DNA of 55,442 nucleotides from Oscillospiraceae bacterium (GCA_015064315.1 SVSL01000007.1:1-55442), one strand, 5' to 3'. Shown: positions 1-9,546, numbered from the stretch's first letter. Notes: generated by a model from the letters alone, not told the origin. Numbers and translations: made by a program.

Positions 1-204
1 ACGGTTAACGGCAAGGAAGATACTGTTCTTCTCAGTCATGAGGATTTCCAAGATCAGCAAAATTATATCGCAGAGCTTGAAGCAAAGCTCGCCGTATATG
101 CACACTTAGCACAAGCAATGGATGATGTTAAGCTCGGCAGAGTTCAAGATGATGACGAAGCGTATGACGATGTCATTGCGGAATTGGAGACCCTCGACTT
201 ATGA
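1..204 (+). CDS. Antitoxin, Phd/YefM-like (3' part only)
   Basis: The reading frame is open from the first base of the window and stops at 202-204, so the N-terminal part lies outside. The visible 67 residues begin with a strand-like VNGKEDTVLLSHEDF segment and continue into an acidic helix ending in VIAELETLDL. This resembles the end of the DNA-binding domain and the toxin-neutralising tail of Phd/YefM antitoxins. The next gene starts within its stop codon (ATGA overlap), the usual coupling of type II antitoxin and toxin genes. The full protein would bind the toxin and repress its own promoter. Family assignment rests mainly on the neighbour and on the short visible region; another antitoxin family such as RelB or ParD is possible. 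Confidence 0.6.
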   Translation, partial: TVNGKEDTVLLSHEDFQDQQNYIAELEAKLAVYAHLAQAMDDVKLGRVQDDDEAYDDVIAELETLDL

Positions 205-530
205 GTTTTAAGGTTAAGTTCGCCGATACCGCTAAAGAAGATCTTCGCAACATCGCCACTTATATCGCCGAGCAATCCAAGGACAAAAAAATTGCAATCA
301 ACTTCGTTAACGAGTTGAGAGAAAAAACAAAGATACTTGAGACCTTCCCCGAGTGTGGCGCAATTCCCGATGACAGAATTATGAAAAACTCGGACTACCG
401 TTTTTTAGTTCATAAGGAATACCTGATCTTTTATCACTATATCGCTAAAGATAACACATCTTATATTCTTTCAATTTTTAACGCAAAGCGCGATTATTCC
501 AGAGTTATGAGGAAGTTCATCAAAAAATAA
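201..530 (+). CDS. Type II toxin of the ParE/RelE superfamily
   Basis: This 109-residue protein has the typical length and layout of the ParE/RelE fold. An N-terminal strand (FKVKFADTAKEDL) is followed by two helices (IATYIAEQ, FVNELREKTKILETFPECG) and C-terminal strands with YRFLVHKEYLIFYHY and a final RDYSRVMRKF. The YRFL...YLIFY pattern and the R-D segment near the end are characteristic of the family. ParE members poison DNA gyrase, while RelE members cut mRNA on the ribosome; the sequence alone does not decide which. The gene overlaps the antitoxin stop by four bases and is translationally coupled to it. No terminator is obvious directly after the stop. Confidence 0.85.
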   Translation: MSFKVKFADTAKEDLRNIATYIAEQSKDKKIAINFVNELREKTKILETFPECGAIPDDRIMKNSDYRFLVHKEYLIFYHYIAKDNTSYILSIFNAKRDYSRVMRKFIKK

Positions 531-786
531 AACTCTCTCGTTTTTCAAAAAAGCACTTGACAAATGACCGCTTCAGAGTTAAGATAAAAGTACCGAAGCC
601 CCTGCCTTTTGTATAATGCATAGGAATTCAGTGCATAGTGTTGGTGCATAGTGGGTATCATGCTGCACCAAAGTACATTGAAGGGGTAACACGAAAATCG
701 CCAAAAAGGCGTCAAAAAGCGTAAATACGGCACGATATTCCGAGATAAGGAACGATAACGGCTAAAACCCTTGGTGCAAAGGCCCA

Positions 787-870
787 TTGGGGTGGTAGAG
801 GCTACAAGTTCGTGTATTGCAACCCAGATGCAAAAAGCATTGAAAACATTAAAGTTTTCAATGCTTTTTG
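787..870 (+). repeat. Terminator-linked element, family A copy 1
   Basis: TTGGGGTGGTAGAG (787-800) is followed about 30 bases later by a perfect hairpin. The same 14-mer, followed by CAAG and another perfect hairpin at a similar distance, occurs at 13560-13653. In the plus sense a short open frame encoding WGGRGYKFVYCN runs through it, but no start or ribosome binding site supports a gene. It may be the 3' end of a small RNA or a dispersed intergenic repeat. Confidence 0.5.
831..870. terminator. Bidirectional intrinsic terminator
   Basis: A perfect 17-bp stem (831-847 with 854-870) has a six-base loop and a T-run on either strand at the foot of the stem. On the minus strand it lies about 125 bases past the mal stop codon, so it probably ends the long citD-to-mal transcript. 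On the plus strand it ends the family A element. Confidence 0.8.
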
Positions 871-993
871 ATATTCAGCCGATTTTTATGGATTTCAGCT
901 TATTTTTTATTTAGAGTGTGTAGCACATTAATTTTTTGAGGGGGCAAAGCACTCACTTATGCTTTTGTCCGAGCCATCTGAAGTGGAATAAAA

Positions 994-2247
994 TTACACA
1001 CCCTTTTTTGCTGCACGCATTGCCATAATGCGATTCATTTCGTTATATACTATCATATAGCCCTCGTCAACACCCATGCCGGGTTTTGCGAGTATCTGAT
1101 CGGGCTTTGTAGCCATTGCGCAGTGGACACAAACCTGTGCAGAGCGGTCGGTTTCATTACACGTACCACCCTGGTATGCACCGATTCCTTTTTCCTTGCA
1201 ATAAAGAACCGCTTCAATAGTATTGTTGATTCCGCCAAGATCGGGAGTCTTGATCTGGATCATATGTCCTGCCTTGTTATCAGCGAATAGCTTAATATCC
1301 TCGAGTGTATTACACCATTCGTCTGCAACAAGCTCGACGTCGCAGCCACGACGGTCAAGCTCTGCGGTAAGACCTGCAAGTGCCTCGATCTGCTCTTCTC
1401 TTGTGCTGTCGCAGTCCATCGGACCTTCAATACGAATCTTAAAGGGCTTAGCAAGCTCGCCAAGTTTCTCAATGTAGTCTGCCATGGCGGTATAATTCTT
1501 GTTACCGAAAATTACACCGATAGTTCCATATACGTCCATATGCATAACAGGCGTGTATTCGGCGTAAGCACGGTTTTCCAAAATACGGTCACGGAGCCAT
1601 GCAACGTAGTCTGCAAGAAGTTCTCCATTGCGACCGAGCTTAGTGTCTACATGATTGATAAGCGCGTGAGGAAGAACCTGAGCGCCCTTGATGATCATCT
1701 TGTCGGAGTTAGTGTACCTATCGTCACCCGACTGTGTAAAGATCGGAATAGGAGATTCTGATACGGAGCAACCGTATTCATCAGCAACTACCTCGCACAT
1801 CATTCTGCCGGTAGCTCTTGCAACTGCGTCAAGGATAGCCTGAGATACGCCGTAACGTATAGCTGTGTGAAGACGCTTGCCTTCAACCTGAATAGCCTCC
1901 ATCATCTTGCAAAGGCCTCTGAAATCATCAGCTTCGCGACCAACAAGAGTAGGCTTGATATATTGCTCAATTACAGGAATAAACTCTTCGGCAAGGAAGA
2001 GGGGATCTCTGCCGCCTGCTCCGGAGTACTGAACTGCAGCACAGTCACCGTATGCGACCTGACCGTCTTCAAGAACGATCATAACGGAGATCGATTCACC
2101 TGCCTGACGAACGGCACGAAACTTTTCGGTAATAGGCTCACCAATATAAAACATACCGTCGTGACGCGCACCTGCCTTAATTGCCCTCTGGTCGTCGAAA
2201 TAGAAGCCGGTTCTCCCGGCGGAACAAACAACATTAACTATTTTCAT
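994..2247 (-). CDS. mal: Methylaspartate ammonia-lyase
   Basis: The 417-residue product matches the usual length of 3-methylaspartate ammonia-lyase (about 413), an enolase-superfamily enzyme that removes ammonia from (2S,3S)-3-methylaspartate to give mesaconate. Visible signatures are NHVDTKLG around residue 200 (the family's catalytic His region) and MIQIKTPDLGG around residue 333 with the catalytic Lys, followed by GAYQGGTCNETD. The ATG at 2247 has an AAGGAG site 8 bases upstream. It is the last gene of the nine-gene minus-strand operon, directly after glmE, the same order (mutase S, L, E, then lyase) known in Clostridium tetanomorphum. It acts in the cytoplasm as step two of the methylaspartate pathway. 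Confidence 0.96.
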   Translation of the reverse strand: MKIVNVVCSAGRTGFYFDDQRAIKAGARHDGMFYIGEPITEKFRAVRQAGESISVMIVLEDGQVAYGDCAAVQYSGAGGRDPLFLAEEFIPVIEQYIKPTLVGREADDFRGLCKMMEAIQVEGKRLHTAIRYGVSQAILDAVARATGRMMCEVVADEYGCSVSESPIPIFTQSGDDRYTNSDKMIIKGAQVLPHALINHVDTKLGRNGELLADYVAWLRDRILENRAYAEYTPVMHMDVYGTIGVIFGNKNYTAMADYIEKLGELAKPFKIRIEGPMDCDSTREEQIEALAGLTAELDRRGCDVELVADEWCNTLEDIKLFADNKAGHMIQIKTPDLGGINNTIEAVLYCKEKGIGAYQGGTCNETDRSAQVCVHCAMATKPDQILAKPGMGVDEGYMIVYNEMNRIMAMRAAKKGV

Positions 2248-2265
2248 TGCTATGTACTCCTTGAA

Positions 2266-3717
2266 TTAATATTTGGGGCGTCCAACAAGCTTGCCCTTTC
2301 CAATTGCGTAAACGTCATCAACTACCATCTGGAAGCTTGCTGATCGCTTTTCTGTCTTTGCTCTCTCTTCGATCTTTTCTCTGTGGAAGTCAAGAAGCTC
2401 CTTGGAGAATGGAAGATTACCGGGTTCAAGAATACGAACCGCTCCGTTGTTATCGCGACAAGGAAGCATAAGTCCCGCATTTGCACGGCAAGGAGCAAAA
2501 GGAACGTCAAGTACGCCTGCTTCGACACCGCGGCAGACACCAATTGCAATATCCCCGTTTCCAAGCTCAAAGCACTTATCAACGATAGCTCTTGTTTCCT
2601 GACGGATTATTTCCTTTTCCGCATCAAGAGCGGCGTCCTTAAGCTCCTGATCATAAAGCATATTAACGACCTGCTTTGTACAACGAAGACCCTCTGCGTT
2701 AGCCTCCATAGTAGGAATACCAACCGCCTCGTGAGGAGTCTTGACTATAACCTTAGTTGCCTTTGAGAGAGCCGCAATAACGCTACCAAAGGAGATTACT
2801 CCAAATGCCATAGCCTCGTCTGCGGGGAATCCACCCATCCACTGATGGAGAACGGTAGTTACCTGAACGTCGTCATATCCGTACTTGTGAAGATACTCCT
2901 CAGTAAGCTCCTCAAGGGTTCTGATTGCAGCAACGTCCTGAACAAGATTTCCGCACTGACCGTACCCTACGGTAATGTTTTTAACACCCTGCTCTGCCGC
3001 AAGGAGTGCTTCAATAACAGCCGCTGAGTGAGAAATACACGGAGGAACAAGGGTACCTGTAAGAGGTCCGAAGGGCTCACGGTTAATAGAAACGCCCATT
3101 TCCTCGTAGATACCAACAAGGCGGTCTGTGTACTGCCAGTCGCGGATAGTGCGCTCCATGGGAATGTTCTTGCAGTAAGGAAGATTGTAAGAAATTCCGC
3201 CACCCTCGTAGCTTGAGAATCCACCTGCGAGGGTTATCTCGGTGAGAAGTCTTGCATCTGGTGTTCCGTGACGCACCTGCATAGGAACGTTTACGCTCTC
3301 AATAACCTGACGGCACTTTGCTACACCGTGGTTAACTGCGGGGAACCCGTTAAGCATTGCTCTGCCAAGACGGATCGACTCGGAAATACCGTTTTCTGCC
3401 TCTTCATGTCTGTTCTGACGGGTGTAGCTGTCAATTGTAGACGGAAGAAGGTCAGCCTCACCATACTTTTCCAGGTACTGCATAAGCTTAATATGCTCCT
3501 CGATTACAGGAACACCCGCGCGAGGTTGGATCAGCGTGCGTCTTTCGCGCTTTGCGTCCAAAAGCTTCTTTGAGAATCTTCTGTTCTCGGGCATCGCCTT
3601 GTGATATGCAACTGCTTCCTCAAGGTCAACGTCCTTTCCGGTAGGCCATTGGGCAAGAACTTCCTTGCGCTGGCTGTAAAATTGATCGTTATCTAAACGC
3701 TTATTCTGTACGTCCAT
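2266..3717 (-). CDS. glmE: Methylaspartate (glutamate) mutase, subunit E
   Basis: About 483 residues, the family length. This is the catalytic, substrate-binding TIM-barrel subunit of B12-dependent glutamate mutase, which converts L-glutamate to threo-3-methylaspartate together with GlmS. Recognisable segments include [37 protein letters not shown], and the tail [18 protein letters not shown] place the start at the ATG at 3717, because GGAG lies 10 bases upstream; an in-frame TTG at 3726 sits directly on that site and is unlikely. The gene start overlaps the 3' end of glmL by 17 bases, indicating translational coupling. The downstream gene mal follows after 18 bases. Confidence 0.95.
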   Translation of the reverse strand: MDVQNKRLDNDQFYSQRKEVLAQWPTGKDVDLEEAVAYHKAMPENRRFSKKLLDAKRERRTLIQPRAGVPVIEEHIKLMQYLEKYGEADLLPSTIDSYTRQNRHEEAENGISESIRLGRAMLNGFPAVNHGVAKCRQVIESVNVPMQVRHGTPDARLLTEITLAGGFSSYEGGGISYNLPYCKNIPMERTIRDWQYTDRLVGIYEEMGVSINREPFGPLTGTLVPPCISHSAAVIEALLAAEQGVKNITVGYGQCGNLVQDVAAIRTLEELTEEYLHKYGYDDVQVTTVLHQWMGGFPADEAMAFGVISFGSVIAALSKATKVIVKTPHEAVGIPTMEANAEGLRCTKQVVNMLYDQELKDAALDAEKEIIRQETRAIVDKCFELGNGDIAIGVCRGVEAGVLDVPFAPCRANAGLMLPCRDNNGAVRILEPGNLPFSKELLDFHREKIEERAKTEKRSASFQMVVDDVYAIGKGKLVGRPKY

Positions 3718-5092
3718 GATACTCAAGCTCCTTTTTCATTATTCTTAGCGCCACGTCGGGATAATACGATGAAAGCAATCCCATAGCGGCAAGTATGTAT
3801 GTTCTATCGACCCAAACGCTTGCCTGTTTTGGACAAAGCGATTCGGGATGTGTGGGTGAATAAAGTGCGTGAGCTGCAATCTCCTCCGTTTTTTCTGTGT
3901 GGATCAAGCTGCCACCTGTCACTACGATTTCCTTAACCTTCGTAAGATTCTTTCCCTCTTGAACAAAGGTTTGACCCATCATAGTGTACGTTTCATAAAT
4001 ACTTCCCGCGTGTCTCCTTACAGCTTCCTCAATGGCACTTGAAGCAAGTGCAAAATCAAGAGCGATAAGCTCCTCGTCGCCCTGGGGAGTTTTATCCTTG
4101 TTTTCTTTTAAATAACTGACTAACTCTTCTACTCGATCTTCCGAAAGTCCCGAAAGCTCTGCAATACGTCGGATTCCTGCTACGTCTACGATACCCTGTA
4201 TACTGTATCGCATTCCGATGTCTCCTTCTACCGTACGTTTAGCGTATGGCTCAGGCAGACCCTTGTAGACTGTATTCATATGCTCGGGCATTCCGTCAGC
4301 AATTGAATAAACGTCTGTCGTAGCTCCACCGACGTCAACAGCAACGAGGTCACCGATGCCGCGCTCGTTTTCGGTTCCTTGGGAAAGAAGCTCCATCGCC
4401 TGCAATACTGCGGCGGGGGTAGGCATCATAATATCCGATAAAAGCTCTGCGGCGCGACTGAGTCCCTTTGCCTGAATGATACGATTGAGGAATATTTCCC
4501 TTATCTTCTTTTGCGTAGGCTCGATCTCAAGCTTACCGAACTTAGGCATTACGTTGGGACAGACGTGAGTTTCGAATCCTGCAAGTATTCTCTCACATTC
4601 TCTTGCGGCATTACGGTTACCTGCAATAACGATGGGAAAATCCGGCTTCATTTCTGCGATCATTTTCGCATTATGAAGAATACATTCGGTATTGCCACCA
4701 TCCGTACCGCCAACAAGCAGAAAAATGTCGGGATTAAGCTTCTTTATGTCCTCAATATCATCCTCAGTGAGCTGAAAAGCATATATTCCAACAACTTTCG
4801 CGCCTGCGCCGAGACTTGCAAGCTTCGCAGCCTCTCCCGTAAGCTCAGGAACAAGACCGCTTGTAACCATCCGAAGCCCGCCCGCGGCTGAAGAACAAGC
4901 GTAACAAGCCTCGTATTCAAGCTTGCCTGTCTTGTGCTCCAGCATAGCCATGCCGTTTTTTAATCCATTGTTAATGTCAGTCTCGATCGTCGTAAATGAC
5001 GATGCAGTACCGAGTATTACCTCTGATTCAACGTCAACAGCTGTAAGCTTTGTATATGTGCTACCAAAATCTATCAGTAAAATATTTTTCAC
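3701..5092 (-). CDS. glmL: Glutamate mutase reactivating ATPase, MutL/GlmL family
   Basis: This 463-residue protein has an actin/Hsp70-type ATPase fold. The N-terminus [14 protein letters not shown] is a phosphate-1 loop, [10 protein letters not shown] follows in the middle, [14 protein letters not shown] is a second phosphate loop, and VVTGGSLI is an adenosine-type motif. Family members sit between the S and E subunits of B12-dependent glutamate mutase and are thought to exchange damaged cobalamin. The start is a GTG at 5092 with only a weak GGTAA upstream, so translation may depend on coupling to glmS. It overlaps the beginning of glmE by 17 bases. Length agrees with the C. tetanomorphum protein (about 462). 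Confidence 0.93.
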   Translation of the reverse strand: MKNILLIDFGSTYTKLTAVDVESEVILGTASSFTTIETDINNGLKNGMAMLEHKTGKLEYEACYACSSAAGGLRMVTSGLVPELTGEAAKLASLGAGAKVVGIYAFQLTEDDIEDIKKLNPDIFLLVGGTDGGNTECILHNAKMIAEMKPDFPIVIAGNRNAARECERILAGFETHVCPNVMPKFGKLEIEPTQKKIREIFLNRIIQAKGLSRAAELLSDIMMPTPAAVLQAMELLSQGTENERGIGDLVAVDVGGATTDVYSIADGMPEHMNTVYKGLPEPYAKRTVEGDIGMRYSIQGIVDVAGIRRIAELSGLSEDRVEELVSYLKENKDKTPQGDEELIALDFALASSAIEEAVRRHAGSIYETYTMMGQTFVQEGKNLTKVKEIVVTGGSLIHTEKTEEIAAHALYSPTHPESLCPKQASVWVDRTYILAAMGLLSSYYPDVALRIMKKELEYHGRTE

Positions 5093-5104
5093 TGTCAGTT
5101 ACCG

Positions 5105-5524
5105 TCAGTCATCAAGTAGATCGTGAAGCGCTTCTATGGTTATCTCAGGCGACGTTCCGGGCGGGAATGCGCGATCAAAGCCCATTTCCTTGAAACGCAT
5201 TTCAACGTCCTCAAACTTCTGCTTTCCAATAACAATGTTACCGCCAACCAAAAGCGGTATTCCCTTAAGACCTGCCTCGTCGCACTTTTCTCTGAGACCG
5301 CGGCAATCAAGCTCGCCCTGTCCGTAGAGTGAAGAAACAACGATGGCATCTGCGTTGGATTCAATTGCTGCGGCAATGTACTCCTCTTGGGAAACCATAA
5401 CTCCGAGGTTAACCACCTCAAAACCTGCTTGTGTAAAGGCATGATAGAGGATCTTGTTGCCGACCGCGTGAACATCAGCGCCGATTACTCCAATGACCAA
5501 CACTTTTTTCTTTTTCTCGATCAT
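5105..5524 (-). CDS. glmS: Methylaspartate (glutamate) mutase, B12-binding subunit S
   Basis: This 139-residue protein is the small cobalamin-binding subunit of glutamate mutase. The base-off, His-on cobalamin motif DxHxxG is present as D17, H19 and G22 ([10 protein letters not shown]). The conserved [10 protein letters not shown] and [12 protein letters not shown] segments of the Rossmann-like fold follow, and the C-terminus has FPPGTSPE. It donates the adenosylcobalamin cofactor to GlmE. It precedes glmL by 12 bases and follows the mesaconase beta gene after 38 bases. No cobalamin riboswitch is apparent in front of this gene or at the head of the operon. The symbol glmS here is the mutase subunit, not glucosamine-6-phosphate synthase. 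Confidence 0.95.
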   Translation of the reverse strand: MIEKKKKVLVIGVIGADVHAVGNKILYHAFTQAGFEVVNLGVMVSQEEYIAAAIESNADAIVVSSLYGQGELDCRGLREKCDEAGLKGIPLLVGGNIVIGKQKFEDVEMRFKEMGFDRAFPPGTSPEITIEALHDLLDD

Positions 5525-5562
5525 AATTTACCCCTTTATATTTTGCTAAAAATGGTTACTGT

Positions 5563-6132
5563 TTAAATTTTACCGTTCTTAAGTTTTTCAAGATAAGCGG
5601 CTCTTCCTGTTTCGTAAAGATTATTTCCGTATGAGTCAATGACAACTATTGCCGGAAAGTCAACTACCTCAAGTCTGCGTATTGCTTCAGCGCCGAGATC
5701 CTCGTATGCAACGATCTCTGCTTTTTTTATGCAGTTAGAAAGAAGAGCTCCGCAACCGCCTATTGCGCCAAAATATACAGCACCGTGTTCTTTCATCGCG
5801 CTGACTACCTCAGGACCTCTTTTTCCCTTTCCTATCATTCCGGTCAAGCCTTGCCGAATAAGAGTGGGACTGTATGCATCCATGCGGTATGAGGTTGTTG
5901 GACCGGAAGACCCGATAGCCTCACCCGGCTTCGCGGGAGTAGGCCCGACGAAATAAATAATGCTGTCATTTATGTCAAAGGGTAATTCCTCGCCCTTTTC
6001 TACAAGCTCACAAAGTCTTTTGTGTGCAGCATCTCGAGCGGTATATATTACTCCCGAGATAAGACAGCTATCGCCTGCCTTTAGTTCTCTTGCGTCAGTT
6101 ACTGTCAAAGGTGTCTGAATCTTTATTTCCAT
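5563..6132 (-). CDS. Fumarase-like hydro-lyase, beta subunit (probable mesaconase)
   Basis: The 189-residue protein matches the C-terminal domain of class I (iron-sulfur) fumarases, found as a separate beta subunit in many anaerobes. Typical segments are GDSCLISGVIYTARDAAHKRL, YFVGPTPAKPGEAIGSSGPTTS with R-M-D-A following, MIGKGKRG, and AVYFGAIGGCGALLS. The usual reaction of the family is fumarate to malate. In this operon, between methylaspartate lyase and citramalate lyase-type genes, the expected reaction is mesaconate to (S)-citramalate, as described for clostridial mesaconase. The beta gene lies one base after the alpha stop codon. Substrate choice is inferred from context and not readable from sequence. 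Confidence 0.88.
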   Translation of the reverse strand: MEIKIQTPLTVTDARELKAGDSCLISGVIYTARDAAHKRLCELVEKGEELPFDINDSIIYFVGPTPAKPGEAIGSSGPTTSYRMDAYSPTLIRQGLTGMIGKGKRGPEVVSAMKEHGAVYFGAIGGCGALLSNCIKKAEIVAYEDLGAEAIRRLEVVDFPAIVVIDSYGNNLYETGRAAYLEKLKNGKI

Positions 6133-6133
6133 A

Positions 6134-6979
6134 TCAGATCACCTCCGTCTTATGTCTTGTGACGTGGCAGTTAATATTCACCGCCACGGGAAGTCCGGCA
6201 ATGTGCGTCGGAAACCTCTCAATATTTACGGCAAGAGCAGTAGTTCTTCCGCCGAAGCCCTGAGGACCGATGCCGAGCGAGTTGATTTTTTCAAGAAGCC
6301 TTGACTCAAGATCAGCGTAAAACGGGTCGTCGTTGGAGACGTCAACAGGACGTAGTAACGCTTTTTTAGCAAGATACGCAGCCTTATCAAACGTTCCGCC
6401 TATACCAACTCCGACTACAATAGGTGGACAAGGATTGGGGCCTGCCTCCTCAACCGTTTTACAGACAAAATCAACCACTCCTTCAATGCCGTCAGAGGGA
6501 CGAAGCATGGCGATCTTGCTCATGTTCTCACTGCCGAACCCCTTGGGGGCAACAGTAATTTCAATCTTATCACCCGGAACAATATCATAATAGATCATCG
6601 CAGGGGTATTATCGCCCGTATTTACCCTGTTGAGCGGATCACGGACAACACTTTTACGGAGATATCCCTCACTGTATCCAAGACGTACACCCTCATTTAC
6701 CGCATCGGAAACGTTACCAACGATATGTACGTCCTGACCGATATTCAGGAAAACACATGCAACTCCCGTGTCCTGACACACAGGCTGATTGCGTCTGTCA
6801 GATATCTCATAGTTTTCAATTATTCTTTCGAGGATCTCTTTAGCCTGAGGCCAATCCTCTTTTTCATATGATGCCTTTATGCAGTCCTTAATATCACAGC
6901 TTAAGTGACAGTTAGCCTCAATACAAAGTTTTTTAACCGCTTCTGTGATAAGCGCCGAATTAATTTCTCTAACTGACAT
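6134..6979 (-). CDS. Fumarase-like hydro-lyase, alpha subunit (probable mesaconase)
   Basis: This 281-residue protein corresponds to the N-terminal iron-sulfur domain of class I fumarases and tartrate dehydratases. Cysteines expected to hold the 4Fe-4S cluster are in QPVCQDTGVACVF and in the PNPCPPIVVGVGIGGTFD region; a further Cys-rich stretch, CHLSCDIKDC, is near the N-terminus. KGFGSENMSK and GFGGRTTALAV are family signatures. With the adjacent beta subunit it would form an oxygen-sensitive hydratase acting on mesaconate. It is the fourth gene of the operon and follows citF by 15 bases. The alternative, a housekeeping fumarase, cannot be excluded, but the setting argues for mesaconase. Confidence 0.88.
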   Translation of the reverse strand: MSVREINSALITEAVKKLCIEANCHLSCDIKDCIKASYEKEDWPQAKEILERIIENYEISDRRNQPVCQDTGVACVFLNIGQDVHIVGNVSDAVNEGVRLGYSEGYLRKSVVRDPLNRVNTGDNTPAMIYYDIVPGDKIEITVAPKGFGSENMSKIAMLRPSDGIEGVVDFVCKTVEEAGPNPCPPIVVGVGIGGTFDKAAYLAKKALLRPVDVSNDDPFYADLESRLLEKINSLGIGPQGFGGRTTALAVNIERFPTHIAGLPVAVNINCHVTRHKTEVI

Positions 6980-6994
6980 TTCTCTTTTCCAAAT

Positions 6995-8401
6995 TCAATC
7001 TGTAACATTGTATATACGGTCAAGAAGGTCGCCCTCTCTGCCGATAATATTTGCAACAACCTTGTCACCCTTGACAAGCTTTGTGGGTGTTCCTGTAATC
7101 TTTTCGGTCTTTTCCTTCAAATCGTGAATATCGATAATAGGAAGTCCTGCCTCGGAAAGCTTCTTGCGTAGCTCTTCTCTTCTTGGATTGACCGCAATAC
7201 CGCCCTGAGTTACCAGAACGTCTATATCCTTGCCCGGAGTAGAAATACAATTAACGCGATCGGTAACGATCGGAAGTCTTGCACGGAACATAGGTGCAAT
7301 TATCATAGAGAGCTTTGCACCCGCCGCGGTGTCACTGTGACCTCCCGAGCCGCCCATAATATATCCGTTTGAATCTGTGTGTACGTTTACGTTGAAATCT
7401 GTATCGATCTCGGTAGCACCGAGAATAACAACATCAAGGCTGTCAACCGCCGCACTGCGTCCAAGCACTGAAGCATACTGCAGCGACGATATTTCCATGT
7501 GCCTTGGGTCATTTCTGAGCGATTCAACGGCACTAAGATCGAAGCACTGTACGTCAAGCAGGTTGCGGAAGCATCCAGCCTGAAGCATATCTACCATATA
7601 TCCCGTAATTCCGCCAAGCCCAAAGCTTCCTTCGATCTTTTCACGAAGCATAATGTCCTTTAAGAATTTTGCAACGGCAAGAGATGCACCGCCGGCACCG
7701 GTCTGGAATGAAAAACCGTCCTTTAAGAGCCCCGATGCTTCAATAACCTTTGCAGCGTGAGAAGCCATAACAAGACCGACAGGATCTCTGGTGATCTTGG
7801 TAGTACCTGAAACGATTCCCTTTGGATCGCCAATACTGTCAACTGATACAACGTAATCCACGAAATTTTCGGAGATCGACCAGTCCTGCATAGGATAAGA
7901 CACAAGATTATCGGTGATCACAACAACTTTTTTTGCATACATCGCATCAGCGAATGCATATCCAAGGCTTCCGCAAGCCGATTTGCCGTATTTTCCTGAG
8001 CAGTTGCCCATAGTATCAGCCGTAGGAGCAGCGATAAACGCAACGTCAATGGGTGTTCTTCCAAGAGCTATATCAGTCGGACGTCCTCCGTGGGTACGGA
8101 ATTCAATGGGTTTTTCCATAATTCCTTTTGAAAAATGTTTCCCAAGCCCTGAGGAAATGTAGTCGGTAGCAATTTCTGTAACCGTGCCGCTTTTTATATG
8201 TTCAATAAGCGGCATATGAACGTCAAATAGCGAGCTTGCATTAACGTTAATATCTCGAATTCCAAGCGCGGATATCTCATCCATCACCATATTCAAGACG
8301 TAATCACCGTTACGCAGATGATGGTGAAAGGAAACTGTCATTCCGCTTTTAAGTCCCGATAACTCTATCGCCTCGCGTATACTTTTAACAGTCTTATTCA
8401 T
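6995..8401 (-). CDS. citF: Citrate/citramalate lyase alpha subunit
   Basis: The 468-residue protein is a CitF-type acyl carrier protein transferase: it swaps the acetyl group on the carrier subunit for citrate or citramalate. Visible family segments are GMTVSFHHHLRNGDYV near the N-terminus, FIAAPTADTMGNCSGKYG, GAGGASLAVAKFL, GGITGYMVDMLQAG, GGSGGHSDTAAGAKL and TQGGIAVNPRREEL. It is somewhat shorter than typical citrate lyase alpha chains of about 505 residues. The start codon overlaps the end of citE closely, with GGAGG just upstream. In the methylaspartate pathway the corresponding enzyme splits (S)-citramalate into acetate and pyruvate; the operon context makes citramalate the more likely substrate. 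Confidence 0.93.
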   Translation of the reverse strand: MNKTVKSIREAIELSGLKSGMTVSFHHHLRNGDYVLNMVMDEISALGIRDINVNASSLFDVHMPLIEHIKSGTVTEIATDYISSGLGKHFSKGIMEKPIEFRTHGGRPTDIALGRTPIDVAFIAAPTADTMGNCSGKYGKSACGSLGYAFADAMYAKKVVVITDNLVSYPMQDWSISENFVDYVVSVDSIGDPKGIVSGTTKITRDPVGLVMASHAAKVIEASGLLKDGFSFQTGAGGASLAVAKFLKDIMLREKIEGSFGLGGITGYMVDMLQAGCFRNLLDVQCFDLSAVESLRNDPRHMEISSLQYASVLGRSAAVDSLDVVILGATEIDTDFNVNVHTDSNGYIMGGSGGHSDTAAGAKLSMIIAPMFRARLPIVTDRVNCISTPGKDIDVLVTQGGIAVNPRREELRKKLSEAGLPIIDIHDLKEKTEKITGTPTKLVKGDKVVANIIGREGDLLDRIYNVTD

Positions 8402-8403
8402 AA

Positions 8404-9276
8404 TTAGTCCTCCCTTGCCATACCCAGCGCCGCCGCCATAGCTATAGTTCGCTCCGCACGGGCAACGATAGGCGCGTCGATCATCTTGCCGCGTAAGGAT
8501 ATAGCACCCTTGCCCTGCGCCTTTGCAAGCTGAATGGCATCAATTACCTCGTAAGCGTAATCAATTTCCGAAGCGGTGGGACTGAATATCTCGTTAATGA
8601 CCTCAATATGTCTTGGAGAGATAGATGCCTTTCCGCTAAATCCAAGGCTTTTGGCAAATGCGGTGTCTGTTACGATTCCCTCATCGTCATTGACGTCCGT
8701 AAAGGGTGTGTCGTAAACGTCGACGCCTGCAGCCCTGGCGGCAACTACGAGTCTTGTTCGGGCATATTCGATCTCCTTGCCCTCCTTAGTGCGCTTACAT
8801 TGAAGATCGGCAGTAAGGTCCTCGCCTCCAAGGAAGAGTGCACGAACGCGTTCCTCGGATGCAATAGAGAAAGCATTCTCAACTCCAAGTGCAGTCTCAA
8901 TGAGGGGCATAATTCCAACCGTGCCTATCTCCATGCCCTCTCTCAGTTCAACTTCACTCATATAATCCGATACGATTCGGACGTCTCGCGCGGTAGCGGT
9001 CTTGGGAAGCAAAATAAGGCTGGGCTTTTGAGGAAGTATTACATTGATATCGTCCTTCCAGTAAGGAGTGTCAACCGAGTTGATGCGAACGATGACCTCA
9101 CACACTGAAAGATCGGTATATTTCATCGTGTTGCGAACTAATATTCTTGCGGCATCCTTTTCAGCAGGAGAAACTGCGTCTTCAAGATCGAAAATTACGG
9201 CATCAGCCATCAACGATGCAGCATTAATAAGCATATTGGGGTTATTACCCGGCAGAAATAACATACTTCTTCTCAT
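8404..9276 (-). CDS. citE: Citrate/citramalate lyase beta subunit
   Basis: CitE-type lyase of 290 residues with a TIM-barrel aldolase fold. The N-terminus RRSMLFLPGNNPNML and the metal-site region AVIFDLEDAVSPAEKDAAR are diagnostic. Further conserved parts are VIVRINSVDTPYW, MPLIETALGVENAFSIA, LFLGGEDLTADLQCKRT and GFSGKASISPRH. It carries out the carbon-carbon cleavage of the acyl-thioester bound to the carrier subunit, releasing oxaloacetate from citrate or pyruvate from citramalate. It lies between citD and citF with spacings of 3 and 2 bases, forming the usual DEF order. Confidence 0.95.
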   Translation of the reverse strand: MRRSMLFLPGNNPNMLINAASLMADAVIFDLEDAVSPAEKDAARILVRNTMKYTDLSVCEVIVRINSVDTPYWKDDINVILPQKPSLILLPKTATARDVRIVSDYMSEVELREGMEIGTVGIMPLIETALGVENAFSIASEERVRALFLGGEDLTADLQCKRTKEGKEIEYARTRLVVAARAAGVDVYDTPFTDVNDDEGIVTDTAFAKSLGFSGKASISPRHIEVINEIFSPTASEIDYAYEVIDAIQLAKAQGKGAISLRGKMIDAPIVARAERTIAMAAALGMARED

Positions 9277-9279
9277 TTC

Positions 9280-9546
9280 TTATTTCCCCTTTGCGCGTAA
9301 AATGGCTGTTTCAACTCTCGCACGGATCACACATTCAAGAGCACCGCGATCAATTACTCTGACGGACGCAGATTTGACGTTATATTCACAGAGAACGTCA
9401 TTAATAGCAGCCTTGATCTTATCGCCAAACTGCTTTTCAACGACAGATTCAAGAGAAACAGATACCTCGCCAGAAGCAGGCTCAATCTCAACATAAGCGT
9501 CGCTTGACTCAAGCGTCCCTGCTGATGCGCATTTTAAAATCTCCAT
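9280..9546 (-). CDS. citD: Citrate/citramalate lyase acyl carrier subunit (gamma)
   Basis: An 88-residue carrier protein and first gene of the nine-gene minus-strand operon. The segment SAGTLESSDAYVEIEP contains Ser14, the position where CitD of Klebsiella carries the phosphoribosyl-dephospho-CoA prosthetic group. CitX and CitG activities from the divergent arm would make and attach this group, and CitC would acetylate it. The rest of the chain (VEKQFGDKIKAAI, ALECVIRARVETAIL) fits the family. AAGGAG lies 10 bases before the ATG. A consensus promoter lies about 90 bases upstream. Confidence 0.94.
   Translation of the reverse strand: MEILKCASAGTLESSDAYVEIEPASGEVSVSLESVVEKQFGDKIKAAINDVLCEYNVKSASVRVIDRGALECVIRARVETAILRAKGK

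Larger units (their letters stand above)
531..993. other. Intergenic region of about 460 bp
   Basis: Between the toxin gene and the end of mal I see no convincing coding region. An 80-codon open frame on the minus strand (545-787) has no ribosome binding site and no recognisable protein features. The right part holds the GGGGTGGTAGAG element and a strong hairpin, listed separately. The left part has repeated GCATAGTG words (about 631-655) that I cannot assign. Confidence 0.5.

Noticed and set aside
545-787. 80-codon minus-strand frame after the toxin gene
   Set aside because: No ribosome binding site or protein-like features; overlaps the repeated GCATAGTG region.
787-830. GGGGTGGTAGAG region considered as tRNA gene
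   Set aside because: The TGGTAG and CAAGTTC words recall tRNA arms, but no acceptor stem or anticodon arm can be folded in either copy.
6995-9546. citF, citE and citD considered as a true citrate lyase
   Set aside because: Not excluded by sequence, but there is no citrate carrier or oxaloacetate decarboxylase, and the operon continues with the mesaconase and methylaspartate genes, which favours citramalate.
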